From positions 1-30,989 of the forward strand of contig JAEYXS010000044.1 in the NCBI GenBank assembly GCA_023431185.1: a stretch of DNA of 30,989 nucleotides, given 5' to 3'. Source of the DNA: Verrucomicrobiota bacterium (lineage in GTDB: Bacteria > Verrucomicrobiota > Verrucomicrobiia > Limisphaerales > JAEYXS01). Under the pieces are notes generated by a model that was given only the letters and a program-made list of their open reading frames with translations, was not told where the DNA came from and made no database searches. Below are positions 30,951-30,989 of this stretch, piece by piece; positions within the stretch are counted from its first letter, which is position 1; each line of letters starts with the position of its first letter. The position numbers and the translations under genes were made by a program.

Positions 30951-30989
30951 AGCCAACTACACCACAAACGCCCGTTAAGGCCAAGCGCC
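30920..30989 (+). CDS. Start of an unidentified gene leaving the window
   Basis: From ATG 30920 the frame stays open to the last base (23 codons), reading MKPKNTNTHAKPTTPQTPVK and onwards: a Lys/Thr/Pro-rich N-terminus that could be a flexible lead before a conserved domain. There is no strong Shine-Dalgarno; it may be coupled to the 17-codon ORF ending at the same bases. Function cannot be inferred from so little. Confidence 0.35.
   Translation, partial: MKPKNTNTHAKPTTPQTPVKAKR

Overview
This window looks like a chromosomal segment of a Verrucomicrobium (PVC superphylum, Pedosphaera/Limisphaerales-like). The evidence is family content: a DUF1501 Tat-exported protein paired with a PSCyt1/DUF1549/DUF1553 cytochrome, a very large PVC-type membrane-bound dehydrogenase with C-terminal CXXCH heme site, a secreted ThuA protein, a UxaE-like uronate epimerase and many short interspersed repeats. 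Taxonomy is inference from families; no rRNA, tRNA, CRISPR array or phage gene is visible.

Layout. Bases 1-609 hold a partial ROK sugar kinase (-). Bases 722-6027 hold a minus-strand group: a thioredoxin-fold protein and a MacA/MacB-type efflux operon (adaptor, ATPase, two paralogous permeases with 1- and 4-nt gene overlaps). Bases 6390-7424 hold a sugar-phosphate isomerase/epimerase-like TIM barrel (+) with a strong terminator. Bases 7586-8374 hold a membrane protein with an inverted paralogue at 14309-15106. Bases 8661-13032 are the DUF1501 + PSCyt pair. Bases 13033-14306 are a repeat-dense, mobile-element-like stretch: a REP-associated tyrosine transposase between inverted copies of a repeat, next to a remnant of a sugar-permease C-terminus. 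Bases 15715-21393 are a complete carbohydrate ABC importer on the minus strand, read in the order diheme lipoprotein cytochrome c, MalK-type ATPase, solute-binding protein, MalF-type and MalG-type permeases. Bases 21422-30989 hold a hypothetical protein, uxaE, a small membrane protein, the large dehydrogenase, exodeoxyribonuclease III, a CxxC small protein, an AraC regulator, a 44-residue ORF, ThuA, and the first codons of a gene leaving the window.

Functionally the segment points to carbohydrate/uronate scavenging: binding-protein-dependent uptake, isomerases/epimerases and a ROK kinase in the cytoplasm, and several exported c-type cytochromes and dehydrogenase-like proteins in the envelope. 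Exact substrates cannot be read from sequence.

The least ordinary material is small-scale: (i) the transposase bracketed by inverted ~85-90 bp repeats; (ii) at least five families of short interspersed repeats, several built of 2-5 tandem 7-, 9- or 10-mers and sitting on or a few bases from stop codons; (iii) a 14-residue duplicated permease tail; (iv) two apparent tiny leader ORFs that end in ATGA overlaps with the next start; (v) a cytochrome c as first gene of a sugar-importer operon. I saw no clear new defence or biosynthetic system.
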